Source: Spongospora subterranea f. sp. subterranea (lineage: Eukaryota; Endomyxa: Phytomyxea; Phytomyxea; Plasmodiophorida). Taken from it: a stretch of DNA of 64,000 nucleotides. The notes below the pieces were generated by a model, which was not told where the DNA came from, ran no database searches, and worked only from the letters and a program-made list of their open reading frames with translations. The translations under genes and the position numbers were made by a program. Every line of letters starts with the position of its first letter. The first letter of the stretch is position 1. Positions 1 to 11,858 of this stretch are shown here, piece after piece. The stretch spans positions 124,001 through 188,000 of the forward strand of contig JAUGWO010000128.1 of the NCBI GenBank assembly GCA_049724395.1, written 5' to 3'.

Positions 1-403
1 CGCTGTCACTCTCTCTCTTCAGCGATGGTGACATGATAATCCTATTGATCATTTTCAAAGGCAAAACCGATATGAGGTTACGCGAAACTTCGGCAATATG
101 AAACCCGGTTGTGCATGAATGGACGAATCTGTCATGCAAAGGTTCTTCGAGTGGAGTTCTTTATTGGTACGCAAATCGTGGTTCGTTGAATGACGACGTC
201 GGCGACGATACAGTTGCATCGTCATTCAACGGACCATGATTTGCGATTCAACAAACAATCCCACTCCAAGACAGATTAATTTATGCACCGCCCTGACAGG
301 CGTAGACCGAGTATCATATCGCCGAGGTTTCGCGCAATATTGGTTTTCAAAAATGGTCCATTTGGGGCAAGCATGTCACCGTCGCTGGAGAGAGAGTGAC
401 CGC
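1..403. repeat. Long imperfect palindrome (foldback element), left end cut by the window
   Basis: The first 207 bases are roughly the reverse complement of the next 200. The inner arms are strongest: 170-195 pairs with 220-245 with only a few mismatches. The outer arms still pair, for example the CACTCTCTCTC run near 7-17 with GAGAGAGAGTG near 389-399, and GGTGACATG near 26-34 with CATGTCACC near 372-380. No coding function is visible inside. The arrangement fits a MITE or foldback transposon made almost only of terminal inverted repeats, but the outer end and any target-site duplication lie outside the window. No similarity to the 36.5 kb foldback element was seen. Confidence 0.75.
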
Positions 404-1554
404 TACTATCACCATCATTGTTGATGAGGATGATGATCGGACATCGATCGTTCTCACTCCGCGATGGCTGATGGTTGTCTTTGGCCCTTGAAACGTACCC
501 GTAACTCTGGGTTAAAGTAAAGTTTTTTGAAAACATGGATTTTCACAAGATTGTGTATTACCAAAATAATAGAGCAGAACCAATTAAATAGCTCATATGA
601 CTATGGACAACTTAGCAGGTTGTGAATGAGGATGGTTGTCCACGCCTTTTACTATCGAAACGATAGTTGCCATTGCAGGCGATTGACGTTCGCCCTCGAT
701 ATGACTGGATAGTGTCTACCACTCAACGCTCTTTCCTTGATGAGTGACTTGCGGTGACTGTACTTGCACTTCCCTAATCTGCAATGTAAACAGATGGGGC
801 AGGGTTTGAGAAACGTCACCAGACCCGAGGAGCGATTCGACCACATGAACATCAGCACGGCCTACAGTCAAACTCGGAACGATACAGTACAGGACTGTTG
901 GCGAGTGGAGACCTCTATACTTTACAGATCATAGTCGATACCAATTGCAGCGATGTCGCTAAGGCCATCTGGACAATAATGCCCACCTGCAATCCAAGCT
1001 CTGTTTGGCTCTCAAGTTGTGGAACAAAATTGTTGAAATGATACATGGCCGGTTGCAGTAGTGGCATTTTCAGTAGCTCGTCAATGGGTAGTATCAAGAG
1101 GGCGCCTGGTTAAGGTTATTTGAGCAACTTTGAACTCTGAGCTGCGTCACCGGCACCCTTACGACAAACTCGGGCTGCTGTCGTGGTTGTCTGGTGGAAT
1201 CTGTAGCAAACAGATGGGCTGATCCTCACACGGGGTCCTTCAATCTCTACTGACAAACTTTGTCTTGACACCCGAATGGTAACTCTTTCTGCACAAAAGG
1301 GGGGGTTTGGGTACAGATCAGGCGCAAACAAATTTCTGTCCAGACAACTGCAAGAGTTTGGATTTGGTCCTTGTATTTCACCCTAAGCAGGCAGTCTGAA
1401 ACAAAATCTGTACAGGTAGATTATTCTTACCGATCCGCAGGATTCCAAGGACTTGACTGAGGGGCCTTCGACTCTTCACAGTATGTCGACATACGAACCT
1501 GAGCAGAGCCCAAAACAAAGTGGGATTTAGAAAACCGACGACAAGAATAGTGAC
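404..1554. other. Spacer upstream of the ABC exporter, no gene recognised
   Basis: Open frames here are short and resemble no family I know. The last few hundred bases should hold the promoter of the ABC gene that starts at 1555. No clear TATA box or other site could be assigned. Confidence 0.5.
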
Positions 1555-4500
1555 ATGGCGACACCGGAGAAACCTACTTCACCGACTATCAAGTTCCTTG
1601 TAATATAGACGATGATCATGATCTTGGTTTCTCGGTCTCATTGCTGCATAGAGTCTTTTCCGATATGCTAACCGAACGGATGTAGCTCTGAATATGTTCG
1701 GGATGCTTTGCGCTGTGGCATCTGGGCTTTTATATCCTTTCACAACGTAATTTTTCATAGAATATGCAAATGTCGGCGAGAACTAATACTTTAGTACAGA
1801 GTCGTTCTAGGAGCGGTGATCGACGATTTCGGCAAATGGCAAATTGCTCCGGGGATCTTGATCCACGGCAGACCAGCTTGCCAAGACAACAGCAGACAAG
1901 TCACTCGATTTTGTATATCTTGCCGGTGAGCTGGCACAGGTTCATTCTTGATTGGAGTTATCTAACTCAAAGATGATAGTGTTGGAGTTGATCACGACAT
2001 ATTTTGCAGTTGCCACCTTTGTTCACACCGGAGAGCGGCAAGTTCACATAATTCGTGAGAAATACCTGAAGGCGGTCGTTCGACAGGACATCACTTGGTT
2101 TGATAACGTCGGGGCTGGAGAAGTCACCACCCGATTAACCAGTGACACTCTTCTCATTCAAGACGCTATCAGCGAGAAGGTATTTCACCAAAAATGTACT
2201 CGCATTGTTTTCGGACCATTTGTCTTTGAGAGCGTTGAACCGCCAAAAGTTGTTTGAAATTTGAGATGACAGTTGGTCAATTTGTCAATTAAACTTGTAG
2301 AGTGGCTTACTTTTCAAACCATGTTAAACTGGGAAACGAGCTCGGTTTTTGTGATGTGGGATGAAGCCAATGTTTGATAATATTGGGGTCAATATCTCCC
2401 ATGGTGGTTTTAGTTAAACGGGGATATTTGAGAGTTTGCTTGCACGTCTGGACGAATGACAATTTGCAAAGGTCAGCTTAGCATTAAGCCACGTCGCGAC
2501 GTTTATATCTGGTTTTGGTATCGGATTCTACCGTTCGTGGAAATTAACCCTTGTGCTGCTGGCGGTGATCCCCTTGATTATCGTCTCATCAGCGGTTACC
2601 AACGTTATCTCTGGTAAATATCAATCTCAAATATTGCAGAAATACTCCCAGGCGGGAACTCTAGCAGAGGTCCCTTTAGAGAAGTGAGAAATGCTTGAGC
2701 TCAACATTGTTTTCAGGAAGCTATTGCTGCTGTTCGAACAGTAATCGCGTTTAACGCTCAGGATAAAATTGCTTGTAACTATAATGAGAATATTACCGGC
2801 GCTAGAGAGTCAGGAATTCGGAAAGAAACGGCGACCGGAATGGGACTTGGTTTTCTTTTCGCTTTCATCTACTGTGGCTATTCTCTCACGTTCTATTACG
2901 GGTATCAACTGCTTACTGCAGGAGAAATTACGTCTGGTTAGTTATATTACAACAATAACAAAAAAATGCTGATTTCTATCATCAGGAACTGTGGTCAATG
3001 TGTTTTTTGCGGTTCTGATTGGTTCATTTACTTTGGGGGAAATTGCTCCGGAAATGCAGGTACAGAAAACGTGGTTGTTGTCAGCAGCGTATAGTAAACT
3101 TGTAAATGCTTACAGGCGTTTGCGCTTGGGCGAAGCGCTGGCGCGAACGTTTTTGAGACCATCGACCGCGTTCCTGGCATAGACCCGTATAACCACAATG
3201 GTGACGTGATCCCTTCAGATGAACTGAAAGGGAGAATTGAGTTGAATAATGTCGAGTTCTTTTACCCGGCACGGCCTAACGTCAAGGTTGTTATCGCTGG
3301 TCAACTAAATCTGTCAATATCCATTGTGATGACAGGTTTTGAATGGGTTCACCCTCACCATCCAACCAGGCACAACGGTGGCGCTAGTCGGCCAATCAGG
3401 GTCAGGGAAATCGACCATCATTCAACTGGTCGAGCGATTTTATGACCCGGCTGCTGGCACCGTCACGCTGGATGGCCGCCCTCTCACTTCTTTAAACTTG
3501 AACTGGCTTCGGCAGAATATCGGTTTGGTCCAACAAGAACCCATTCTTTTTGAAGGAACGGTTGCTGATAATGTGGCTTATGGAATACGCCAGTCAGATA
3601 TGTAAGATTTTGTCTTTTTGATGTTGCTTTTCGCTTGATTCAACTTGACCGTGCTTGACTTTTAACTGTCCAATTCGTAGGTCGAATGAGCAACGGTTGA
3701 GTAAAGTAATGGAAGCGTGCAAACAAGCGAACGCTCACGATTTCATAACGAAATTACCACAGAAATACGACACACAGGTAAATGGCTTCATGGTAATCTC
3801 CTTCACCGTTAAAATGTATCGGTTTCAGGTTGGGGCGCGTGGTTTGCTTTTGTCTGGAGGACAAAAGCAGCGCATTGCTATTGCCCGCGCGATCATAAAT
3901 AATCCTCACATTCTCCTATTGGATGAGGCCACAGCGGCTCTTGATTCCAAATCGGAGGCAATTGTCCAAAAAACTCTGGTAATTTTCCGTCTGTTTTTTC
4001 AGTCTTAGTCACTAGAACAGCGAATTACGTCAGGACGAAGTTTCAAAAAGTCATACGACAATTGTCGTCGCCCATAGACTCTCGACAGTAAAGAACGCTG
4101 ACCTAATTGTTGTAATGAAGTCTGGTAATGTGGTTGAGCGAGGAACACACGTCTCGCTAATCGAAATGAATGGTTATTATGCCAAGCTAGTTCATGCTCA
4201 AAAATTGGACGATGCCTCTAGTGCCAATCCTTCCGAAGTGGTATTATCTGCTTTTTTGTCTCATATTCCCTCAGTCGATTAGTTTTCATATTCCACATGG
4301 CATTTGCCTGACGAGATTTCCTTCAACTGTTCATTGTCACAGTCCAGCGCGCTCTGATTTTTTTCTGATAGGAACTCGACATTAAGGGAGTACCATCGCC
4401 AAGCCTGATATCGTCTCAAGCTGAGAACGGCATGGTCAAAATTGACATTTCCCCCGATACTGGAGCGCCGGGATCTGATATGTCAACATGGGAGATTATC

Positions 4501-6622
4501 CGCACCGTTTTCGAATTCAATAAGCCCGAGCTAAAGTATACTATTCCGGGACTGATAAGGTTGATTACATCTTTCTGTGTTCAAAAATGACATGTCATTG
4601 TAGCGCGATTGGCGCAGGCATGGTTTACCCAGTATTTGCCATTATTTTCTCCTCCATAATTGAAGTATTCGCAAGTCCTGGCCCAAACCTAGAGCATGAC
4701 ACCAAGATGTACTCGCTAGCTTTCGTCATCATCGCTGTTGCCACCCTCTTCGTCACATTTTTACAATTTGCCATGTTCGGATTCGCTTCGGCATTATTAA
4801 CAGAACGTCTCAGGTTAGGCGTTTATTGGTTTTTTGATGCTAGTGACATCTCTCACATTCGTTGCAATTTTGCAACGTCTACTGAATTGATTTACGGTTT
4901 TTTTAGTTTTTGGTCATATACGGACTATTCAATCTCAAATGTTATTTTTAGGAAACTGGTATTCAGTGCTATTTTGGGCCAGGAAGTTGCATTTTTTGAC
5001 GATGAAAAAAACTCTACTGGAGTTCTGACGTCTAAACTATCTACGGACGCACAAAACATACAAGGAGCGTCGGGTTCAACCGTTGGGTCGCTGCTACAGG
5101 TAATAATAGAATACGCCTGACATGTTGGGACATTGAACCGCGTTTCAGGTCATAACTAATGTTTTCGGCGGTATAATTATCGGTCTGGCATATGGCTGGA
5201 AACTGGCGTTGGTGACGGTGACATCTCTTCCGTTGCTAATTGCGTCGGGAAGCTTTCGCCTGAAGATCATGGCCTACTACGCTAATAAGAACAAAATCGC
5301 CTACCAAAAGAGTGCTCAACTCGCTTGTGAAGCAGCAGGTGGTATCAAGACCATCCAATCTCTGACTTATGAGCAGAAGCTATGTAAACGATATGAGCTC
5401 ATGTTGCAAGAGCCTCTTAAAGATGGTTCGTTGCGGATCGTAATTGCGAACCGATATTCAACTTGCATCAGGTTTCAAAAACGCCTGGTTTAATTCTATT
5501 TTTTACGCCTTGGCGCAATCAATCGGCTTTTGTGTGAATGCCCTAGTATTTTGGTATGCAGGAAGGTTGATCGCTTATGAGGGTTATACGATCAAACAAA
5601 TGATGACTGTTTTCGTTGTATGTCTATGGTGTTTCATCACTTTCCTGAAGCTGATTACATCCAGGCGATTGTATTCGGGTCCATGAGCGCTGGTCGTGTG
5701 CTATCATTTGCCCCGGATCTGAACAAGGCCAAGGTCTCTGCTCAATCCATCATCAATCTTCTTAATCGCAAACCCAGCATCGATCACCGCTCCGACAAAG
5801 GCAAAAAAATAACACACTCTAATATCAAAGGCGCGGTGGAGTTTCGTAATGTGTTCTTCAAATATCCACAACGTCCCAACATTGTGGTTCTCAAAAATCT
5901 GAATTTGAAAGTGGAACCAGGGCAGTTCGTCGCTTTAGTTGGACCCAGTAAGCACCGTTTTTTCCAGTAAGACAAGGTTTCAAATCTTGAATTCAGGTGG
6001 GAGTGGAAAGAGCACAACCATCGGGTTACTGGAGCGGTTTTACGATGTGATTTCCGGCTCGGTTCTGTTGGACGGTGAAGATATCTCAACGCTCAACGTC
6101 GCCTCGTATCGAGATGTGGTCGGGCTCGTGTCGCAAGAGCCGAACCTGTTCGATATGACAATTCTGGAAAACATCCTGCTGGGGATGTCAACTAAGCCCT
6201 CACAGGAACATATCGAGCGTATCTGTCGCGATTCAAGCATTCACGACTTCATAATGACGCTACCGGACGGGTATAAATCTCGGGTTGGTGGGAAAGGTTC
6301 ACAGCTATCTGGGGGGCAGAAGCAGCGAATTGCCATCGCCAGGGCACTGATTCGCGACCCAAAAATTTTGCTGTTAGACGAAGCGACGTCAGCTCTTGAT
6401 CCAGAAGCAGAGAAAGTGGTCCAGGATGCGTTGAACACCGCAATGAAGGGGCGCACCACAATAGCGATTGCGCATCGTTTAAGCTCAATTCAACACGCTG
6501 ATTTGATTTACGTGATTTCTGATGGCGTCGTTGCCGAATCGGGTAACCACTCACAATTGTATAATCAGAAAGGAATCTATCACGATCTTGTCAACCAGCA
6601 AACTCTTCACGGTGGAGCATAA
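1555..6622 (+). CDS. ABCB full-size exporter (P-glycoprotein / fungal MDR type), about 14 introns
   Basis: This is an ATP-driven exporter with two membrane domains and two nucleotide-binding domains (TMD1-NBD1-TMD2-NBD2), acting in the plasma membrane or an endomembrane on lipids, peptides or drugs. The start exon 1555-1599 reads [10 protein letters not shown] and joins 1652 onward (LFRYAN, first helix). The motif [13 protein letters not shown] (about 2113-2151) is typical of fungal members. NBD1 has Walker A GQSGSGKS (3390s), signature LSGGQKQR (about 3855) and Walker [16 protein letters not shown]2 has GPSGSGKS split by an intron (5945/5997), LSGGQKQR (about 6307) and [12 protein letters not shown] (about 6365). 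Both H-loops (VAHRLS, IAHRLS) are present. All catalytic motifs look intact and the protein ends at 6622. Most introns are 40-60 bp; the one after 2179 is about 290 bp. The substrate is unknown. Family placement is sure, exact splice sites less so. Confidence 0.93.
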
Positions 6623-7136
6623 TATACTCAAATTGTTTTCTCCTAAATAAGATCAACAATCATATTCACTGTCAATGAACACTTCTGGCTCAGAAATGTT
6701 CGATATCAAGTGTGTTTCCGAAACCTACCACTTGTAATTTGTGAACACCCTAAAACGGTTTATCGAACTGTTTTTTTACTTTTGCACACTCGTTTGGTAA
6801 CATGCAGATGCCGATCACACATCACAACATGAGTTTTCTACAGCTGGATTCTCGAGTCAGATCTAGAACATTTGTATACCGTACTCAGATTGGTTCCGGA
6901 CCATCTTAACTCAAATGACTGGCGATACAATACGAAACAATGCTCATTGAGCAAAACACTTTCATACGTGGGACCTATGCAGCAGCACATTGTTCCTTCA
7001 TATTGTTTTCGTATCCAAATTGCACCATTTGTCTTCGCCCAATATATTCGTGGGTAAATCAAATGTAGTTAATCCAGATCACGCGAGACTGGTCTAGAAG
7101 GTCCCGCCCGTCCCAGAACATACTTCCTTCGCCGCC
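6623..7136. other. Spacer between ABC exporter and LEA_2-like gene
   Basis: AT-rich spacer between two genes in the same orientation. It should hold the 3' end of the exporter transcript and the promoter of the next gene. No RNA gene or repeat was recognised. Confidence 0.5.
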
Positions 7137-7772
7137 ATGGATAAATTGCTCTCGGAATCAAATGTCCATCTCAAATCCATCAAACAATTCCCCCGCCTGC
7201 GTGTTTGCCGACATCTGGCAATGTGCTGCTGTTGCCGTGGCTGCTGTTGCTGCCTAGTTGTTGTTGCCCTGCTTCTCGGTGGCATCGCTGCTGTTCTTGC
7301 CATATATTTCCCTGACCTGAACCCACCCGTTACTAGCAAAGTCTCGGCCCTCGACATCAAACTATCCAATACCACCCTAAATGCATCGTTCAAGGTCGAC
7401 GTTAACGCAACCAACCGCAACTCCTACGACATCGTTGTTAAATCTGGGGTCATCACGTTGTTTTATCAGAAAATGCATCTGTCGTCTACTAGAAATATAC
7501 CCGAGCACATTTTCCCTTCTGGACAAACTTCGAATTGGTCGTTCCCGTTATCTGTTGTGGTCGAAGAGGAGAGTGAAAGTACTGAAGCGCTGAACGCGAT
7601 AGCGAGAAAATGTACCGCTTCCCCCAAGAGTACGTTCGTAGTTGATGTCGACGCTGTGATTCAAGTTTCCATCAAAAGTTTTCCTTTTGCCTATGGGGTT
7701 CCTTTTACGACATCCACAGAAGTGCCCTGTCAAGAGACCTCATCATTACTAAGAGCCAGTAAATTATCATAA
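7137..7772 (+). CDS. Single-pass membrane protein with LEA_2-like extracytoplasmic domain
   Basis: An uninterrupted 211-residue frame starts at an ATG in a CCGCCATGG context. Residues 1-27 are basic and polar, followed by a cysteine-rich stretch (CCCCRGCCCC, about 32-41) that could be palmitoylated. A hydrophobic helix (LVVVALLLGGIAAVLAIYF) leads into a 140-residue beta-rich domain. That domain's pattern (a conserved first strand with N-T-T-L-N-A-S-F-K-V, then N-R-N-S-Y-D-I-V-V) resembles the LEA_2 / NDR1-HIN1-like fold, also found in small fungal membrane proteins. There are several N-glycosylation sequons. The role is unknown; such proteins sit in plasma or vacuolar membranes. No intron is needed. 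LEA_2 assignment is by eye and moderate. Confidence 0.75.
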   Translation: MDKLLSESNVHLKSIKQFPRLRVCRHLAMCCCCRGCCCCLVVVALLLGGIAAVLAIYFPDLNPPVTSKVSALDIKLSNTTLNASFKVDVNATNRNSYDIVVKSGVITLFYQKMHLSSTRNIPEHIFPSGQTSNWSFPLSVVVEEESESTEALNAIARKCTASPKSTFVVDVDAVIQVSIKSFPFAYGVPFTTSTEVPCQETSSLLRASKLS

Positions 7773-8072
7773 TTAAAATAGCAACAAACTGTGAGAAGTT
7801 GTAAGCTAAGTTCTTGAGAACGTATAGAAGACAAAGATCAACGTGATATGTAATAAAATTTTTATCTATATAGACGACAGAAACAAGCAATAGGAATATG
7901 GAAAGTGTTCAACCAGACTACACGCCTATGCGCTTCTAAACAAATGTGAGAACGATCTATCACGATCAGTTCTAAGGCAGAGCGGGTCCACAATAATTTT
8001 TGTTGATGATTAGATGGCAAACGACATTATTTGTTGTACCCACAACAAAGCAAATAAAACCCCCTGGGATGA

Positions 8073-9121
8073 TCATTGCAATTGAAGCGTACTGTCTGAA
8101 TCAAGGCTGACAGAGGCCCGGGAAGAGCTGGCTCTCCTGAGATATCGGATAGACCCGAGAAGCACAATGATCGCTGGTACGAACAACCCGCAAAACAGAA
8201 ACACCGATTTGTTATTCTTGTCTTCTGAATGAGTAATAGGTTCGATGGTTACGCCGCACATACGGGAATCTAATTCGGGCAATTCTTGGGTAGCTGGCTC
8301 AACTTGTTCTCGTCCATTTACTGATTGAGGTTCGCTGGGAGTCAATGGGGACAATTCCTTCAAAGGATCAAGCGTTAACGGATTCCTTTCGTTCAAAGGG
8401 TCCCGCGGTTCCGGCTTCTCTTCCGGAGCAGAAACTGGCTCTTCGACTGTCTTTGGATCCGGAGCCTTGAACGAACGCAGTGCGACGAGCTTGAACAACG
8501 ATCCCACACAAGTCGGAAAAGCTGGATACTGGATTGATATTGACCCCATCGCCGTTCGGACATAAAAATCGACCATGCAAATAATTGAACTCAAGGACCC
8601 TAGAATAGTTCGCAATAATTTTGAATTACGAAAATTGAAAAGTTTCGGAGTACGATAAGACGACTCAGCAGTGCGAGTAAGGTAAATCTTTGAAAGGCAT
8701 TCACGAGCTTCAACAACAAATAACCAACCGACGTTGGCTCTGTTCAGAAATAGAACCACTTCAACGAATGTTTGAATGAATGAATGGATATCTTGGCTTG
8801 ATGGATCGTCATGCACTGTAAGGCAATCATAATGTCAAAAATTGCGACGTAGTTGAGACAAAAAAAACTGTAATTACAGATGCATTTTTCCCAATCAGCA
8901 ACGTTAAAAGAAGCAAGAGACGTTTGCTTGCAAATCTTCAAAAATTTTTCGAAGTCCTCAGACGAAGTATCTGAGGATGCAGCTTTGAGGTTATCGACAA
9001 CCAACACTTCATCATGCTCGGAAACTGTGATCTCGTTCAGTGTCACTGCCGCACATTGGATCCCGGTGATGACACCGATCATGTAAGCGTAGAGAAGGGA
9101 GGTTATCGCAGCTGGTGGCAT
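8073..9121 (-). CDS. Putative secretory-pathway membrane protein, unknown family
   Basis: Read on the minus strand. The first exon starts at 9121 with a hydrophobic N-terminus (MPPAAITSLLYAYMIGVI) that could be a signal peptide or anchor. A 57-bp GT-AG intron (about 8820-8876) joins ...EKCI to LHDDPSSQD in frame. The second exon runs to the stop at 8073. Its middle part is proline/glutamate-rich with short repeats (DPLNERNPL, DPLKELSPL). Near the end is a hydrophobic helix (VFLFCGLFVPAIIVLLGSI) followed by an R/S-rich tail, as in type I membrane proteins. A further intron between about 8680 and 8560 is possible. I do not recognise the family. The joined frame and the domain order make a real gene likely. 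Confidence 0.5.
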
Positions 9122-9399
9122 CCCGGTGAGATGATAACTGGTCTTCTTACAACTGAACCGCTTCCAAATCGGTCATAATGATAATGGATTAATAGGTTAA
9201 AGACACGCCGTATTCCCCACTGTCTCGCATTACCACAGACGAGTCACCTGAGTGACCTGACGCGGCATCTCATGTTTTACGGACTGACACAGACTGGAGA
9301 CAGCGCCCTGTAGTCAAAATGTCAACACTGTTGCGCAACCTACCAGGTGATGGAAACCGGAGTCGGCATGTCTCTTTTCCATTGTCAAGGCCCTTCATG

Positions 9400-9822
9400 A
9401 GTCCTGCATGGCCGTTTTCAAATTCCTAGGTTGTGCATGGCCTTCTTGAATAGGTCCTGCATGACCTTCTCAACTAGGTTGTGCATGGCCTTCTTGAATA
9501 GGTCCTGCATGGCCTTCTCATCAGGTTGTGCATGGCCTTCTCCAATAGGTCCTGCATGGCCTTCTCAAACAGGTCCTGCATGGTCGTTTCAAATACCTAG
9601 GACATGCATGGCCTTCTCAAACAGGTCCTTTATGGTTTCTCGAATAGGTCCTCAAATAGGTCCTGCATGGTTTCTCGAATAGGTCCTCAAATAGGTCCTG
9701 CATGGTTTCTCGAATAGGTCCTGCCTGGCCTTCTCAAATACCTAGGTAGGTCCTGCATGGTTTCTCGAATAGGTCCTGCCTGGCCTTCTCAAATACCTAG
9801 GTCCTGCATGGCCTTGGCAACT
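9400..9822. repeat. Minisatellite, about 25-bp unit built on GGTCCTGCATGGCCTTCTCA
   Basis: About 17 degenerate copies of a unit with core GTCCTGCATGGCCTTCTCAA and a spacer containing ATAGG or CCTAGG. Some blocks of two or three units are duplicated together (for example around 9660-9800). No protein is expected, because the units vary in length and break every frame. Confidence 0.85.
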
Positions 9823-10031
9823 ACATTAGGTCCTACGTCAGCAGACGCACAATCCTATGATGATGATAACATCCGGCATGGGTGGTGTGCAATGCTGACG
9901 ACTGACGAATAGTGTTGGGTCATTCAGGAGTGGGTCAAGTCGCTGAGTATCCTTGATTCAGTGTATTGAATAAACGACACTCTTCTAACACCGGCAATAA
10001 AGTGCCCCATTTTCCAGAACCTATTTACTAT

Positions 10032-11306
10032 CTACTCCTCATCACCGCTATCAACTGAAGGAAAGGAAGGAGTCCCCATAGTTATCCCAGACGCGCTTGA
10101 TCCATCGGGAGGCATGGGATTCTGACCTGAACTAGGAGCGGGTTGGGCTGCGGTAGGAATGATGATAATCCGAGGGGTAGAGGTCGGTTGCGGCGGAATA
10201 TTCTGAGGTAGAGGAGTCGAACCAGGAATTGGCACCGGCTGATGGACGAACACACATGGAGCAGGAGTCGGGAACGATTGAGGTACTGGACCTGAGGTCA
10301 CACAAGGCGCAGGCGTTGAAGCAGATTGGGGAAATGGACCAGTCGTCATGCAGGGCGATGCAGTCGGAATTGCCCGAGATCCCGGGCCTAAAGTCGCACA
10401 TGGCCCAGGAGTTGGAACAGATTGGGGATTTGGACCAGTATTCATGCAAGGCGATGGAGTCGGAATTGCAAGAGATCCCGGACCTGAAGGCGCACATGGT
10501 CCAGGAGGTGGAACAGATTGAGGAATTGGACCAGTACTCATGCAAGGCGATGGAGTCGGAATGTTCAGAGATCCCGGACCTGAAGGCGCACATGGTCCAG
10601 GAGTTGGAACAGATTGAGGAATTGGACCAGTACTCATGCAAGGCGATGGAGTCGGAATGTTCAGAGATCCCGGACCTGAAGGCGCACATGGTCCAGGAGT
10701 TGGAACAGATTGAGGAATTGGACCAGTACTCATGCAAGGCGATGGAGTCGGAATGTTCAGAGATCCCGGACCTGAAGGCGCACATGGTCCAGGAGTTGGA
10801 ACAGATTGGGGAATTGGACCAGTAGTCATGCAAGGCGATGGAGTCGGAATGTTCAGAGATCCCGGACCTGAAGGCGCACATGGTCCAGGAGTTGGAACAG
10901 ATTGGGGAATTGGACCAGAAGTTATGCAAGGCGATGGAGTAGGAATTGCCAGAGATCCCGGGCCTAAAGTCGCACATGGTCCAGAAGTTGGAACAGATTG
11001 GGGAATTGGACCAGTAGTCATGCAAGGCGATGGAGTCGGAATTGCAAGAGATCCTGGACCTAATGGTGCACATGGAGAATTTGGCATAGCCGACGGAACT
11101 GGACCAGGAGTCGGAATCGACTGAGATATTGGGCCTGAAGTCGCGCATGGAGCAGTCGTTGGGATGGATTGAGCTACGGGTGGCATCATTCCTCCTGATG
11201 GATGCATGGCCATCCCGGATGACATTAAAGTCGCCATGAATATCATTATTGCCAGCATTGTCAGCAGTGATTCCGATACGTAATTTATGATTGTGATCTG
11301 CCACAA
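10032..11306 (-). CDS. Secreted or surface protein with proline/serine/cysteine-rich tandem repeats
   Basis: A single 424-residue frame. The N-terminus (MWQITIINYV...LLTMLAIMIFMATLMSSG) looks like a signal peptide with a long hydrophobic core. Residues about 50-330 are tandem copies of a 32-residue unit containing GPGSLNIPTPSPC and GPIPQSVPTPGPC, each with two cysteines spaced about 16 residues apart. The tail is P/Q/S-rich and ends GDEE. Cysteine-patterned, proline-rich repeats suit an extracellular matrix or cell-wall-linked protein that could be crosslinked by disulfides. No GPI signal or second membrane helix is seen. The repeat is also open in other frames (see findings), but this frame alone has a start with a signal-like sequence. 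The family is not recognised. Confidence 0.6.
   Translation of the reverse strand: MWQITIINYVSESLLTMLAIMIFMATLMSSGMAMHPSGGMMPPVAQSIPTTAPCATSGPISQSIPTPGPVPSAMPNSPCAPLGPGSLAIPTPSPCMTTGPIPQSVPTSGPCATLGPGSLAIPTPSPCITSGPIPQSVPTPGPCAPSGPGSLNIPTPSPCMTTGPIPQSVPTPGPCAPSGPGSLNIPTPSPCMSTGPIPQSVPTPGPCAPSGPGSLNIPTPSPCMSTGPIPQSVPTPGPCAPSGPGSLNIPTPSPCMSTGPIPQSVPPPGPCAPSGPGSLAIPTPSPCMNTGPNPQSVPTPGPCATLGPGSRAIPTASPCMTTGPFPQSASTPAPCVTSGPVPQSFPTPAPCVFVHQPVPIPGSTPLPQNIPPQPTSTPRIIIIPTAAQPAPSSGQNPMPPDGSSASGITMGTPSFPSVDSGDEE
10300..11075. repeat. 96-bp tandem repeat inside the secreted-protein gene
   Basis: About eight copies of a 96-bp unit (32 codons). The central copies at roughly 10490-10870 are nearly identical; the outer ones are more diverged. 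The gradient fits recent expansion from the centre by unequal crossing-over or slippage. Confidence 0.9.
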
Positions 11307-11814
11307 TATTGCGGTACTACCAGGGATCGGAACGCTCGAGCACCTTAAACGCTGCTCCGATTCAGGCTGCCCGTTGCCATATATATTGTCAAGTACGTAT
11401 TTTTCGGCTATCTGCGTTCGGCCGCCAATGTGGATAGAGTGCCGCCTTGGGCATTACGGCCCATATATCTACCCAAATTCTGACGATTATGGCATGCACC
11501 CAGCTTTTGATGGTTGGGTTCATTAATTTCTCCTCCAGCAATTGATCATCACGTTGTTGCCCTGACCAAGTACAGTTGTTTATCATAAGGCACGGTTTTT
11601 GGTCCCAACATAACAAACCTTGGAAACATGGACGTTTTTGAACCGATAACGTGGACAAATTTGGCAATGATTTCAACAAAACAAAAGTCGCCGCTCTCTG
11701 GACGGACGGAGCCACTTGTTGGGCCCACTGTTAATAGGAAGATTCAGTCGGCGTCATCTTTGACCAGAGCAAATACTGGTTTCTACAGCGGTACGGCGTT
11801 ACATCTTGTATATT

Positions 11815-11858
11815 GGAAGAGCGAGGACATCAACATGGAAGAGCGAGGACATCAACAT
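11815..11858. repeat. 22-bp perfect tandem duplication
   Basis: GGAAGAGCGAGGACATCAAC plus AT occurs twice head to tail with no mismatch. Confidence 0.9.

Noticed and set aside
10229-11124. Plus-strand repetitive frames and the second minus frame across the 96-bp repeats
   Set aside because: They arise from the 3n repeat length; only the 424-residue minus frame has a start with a signal-like sequence and a natural end.
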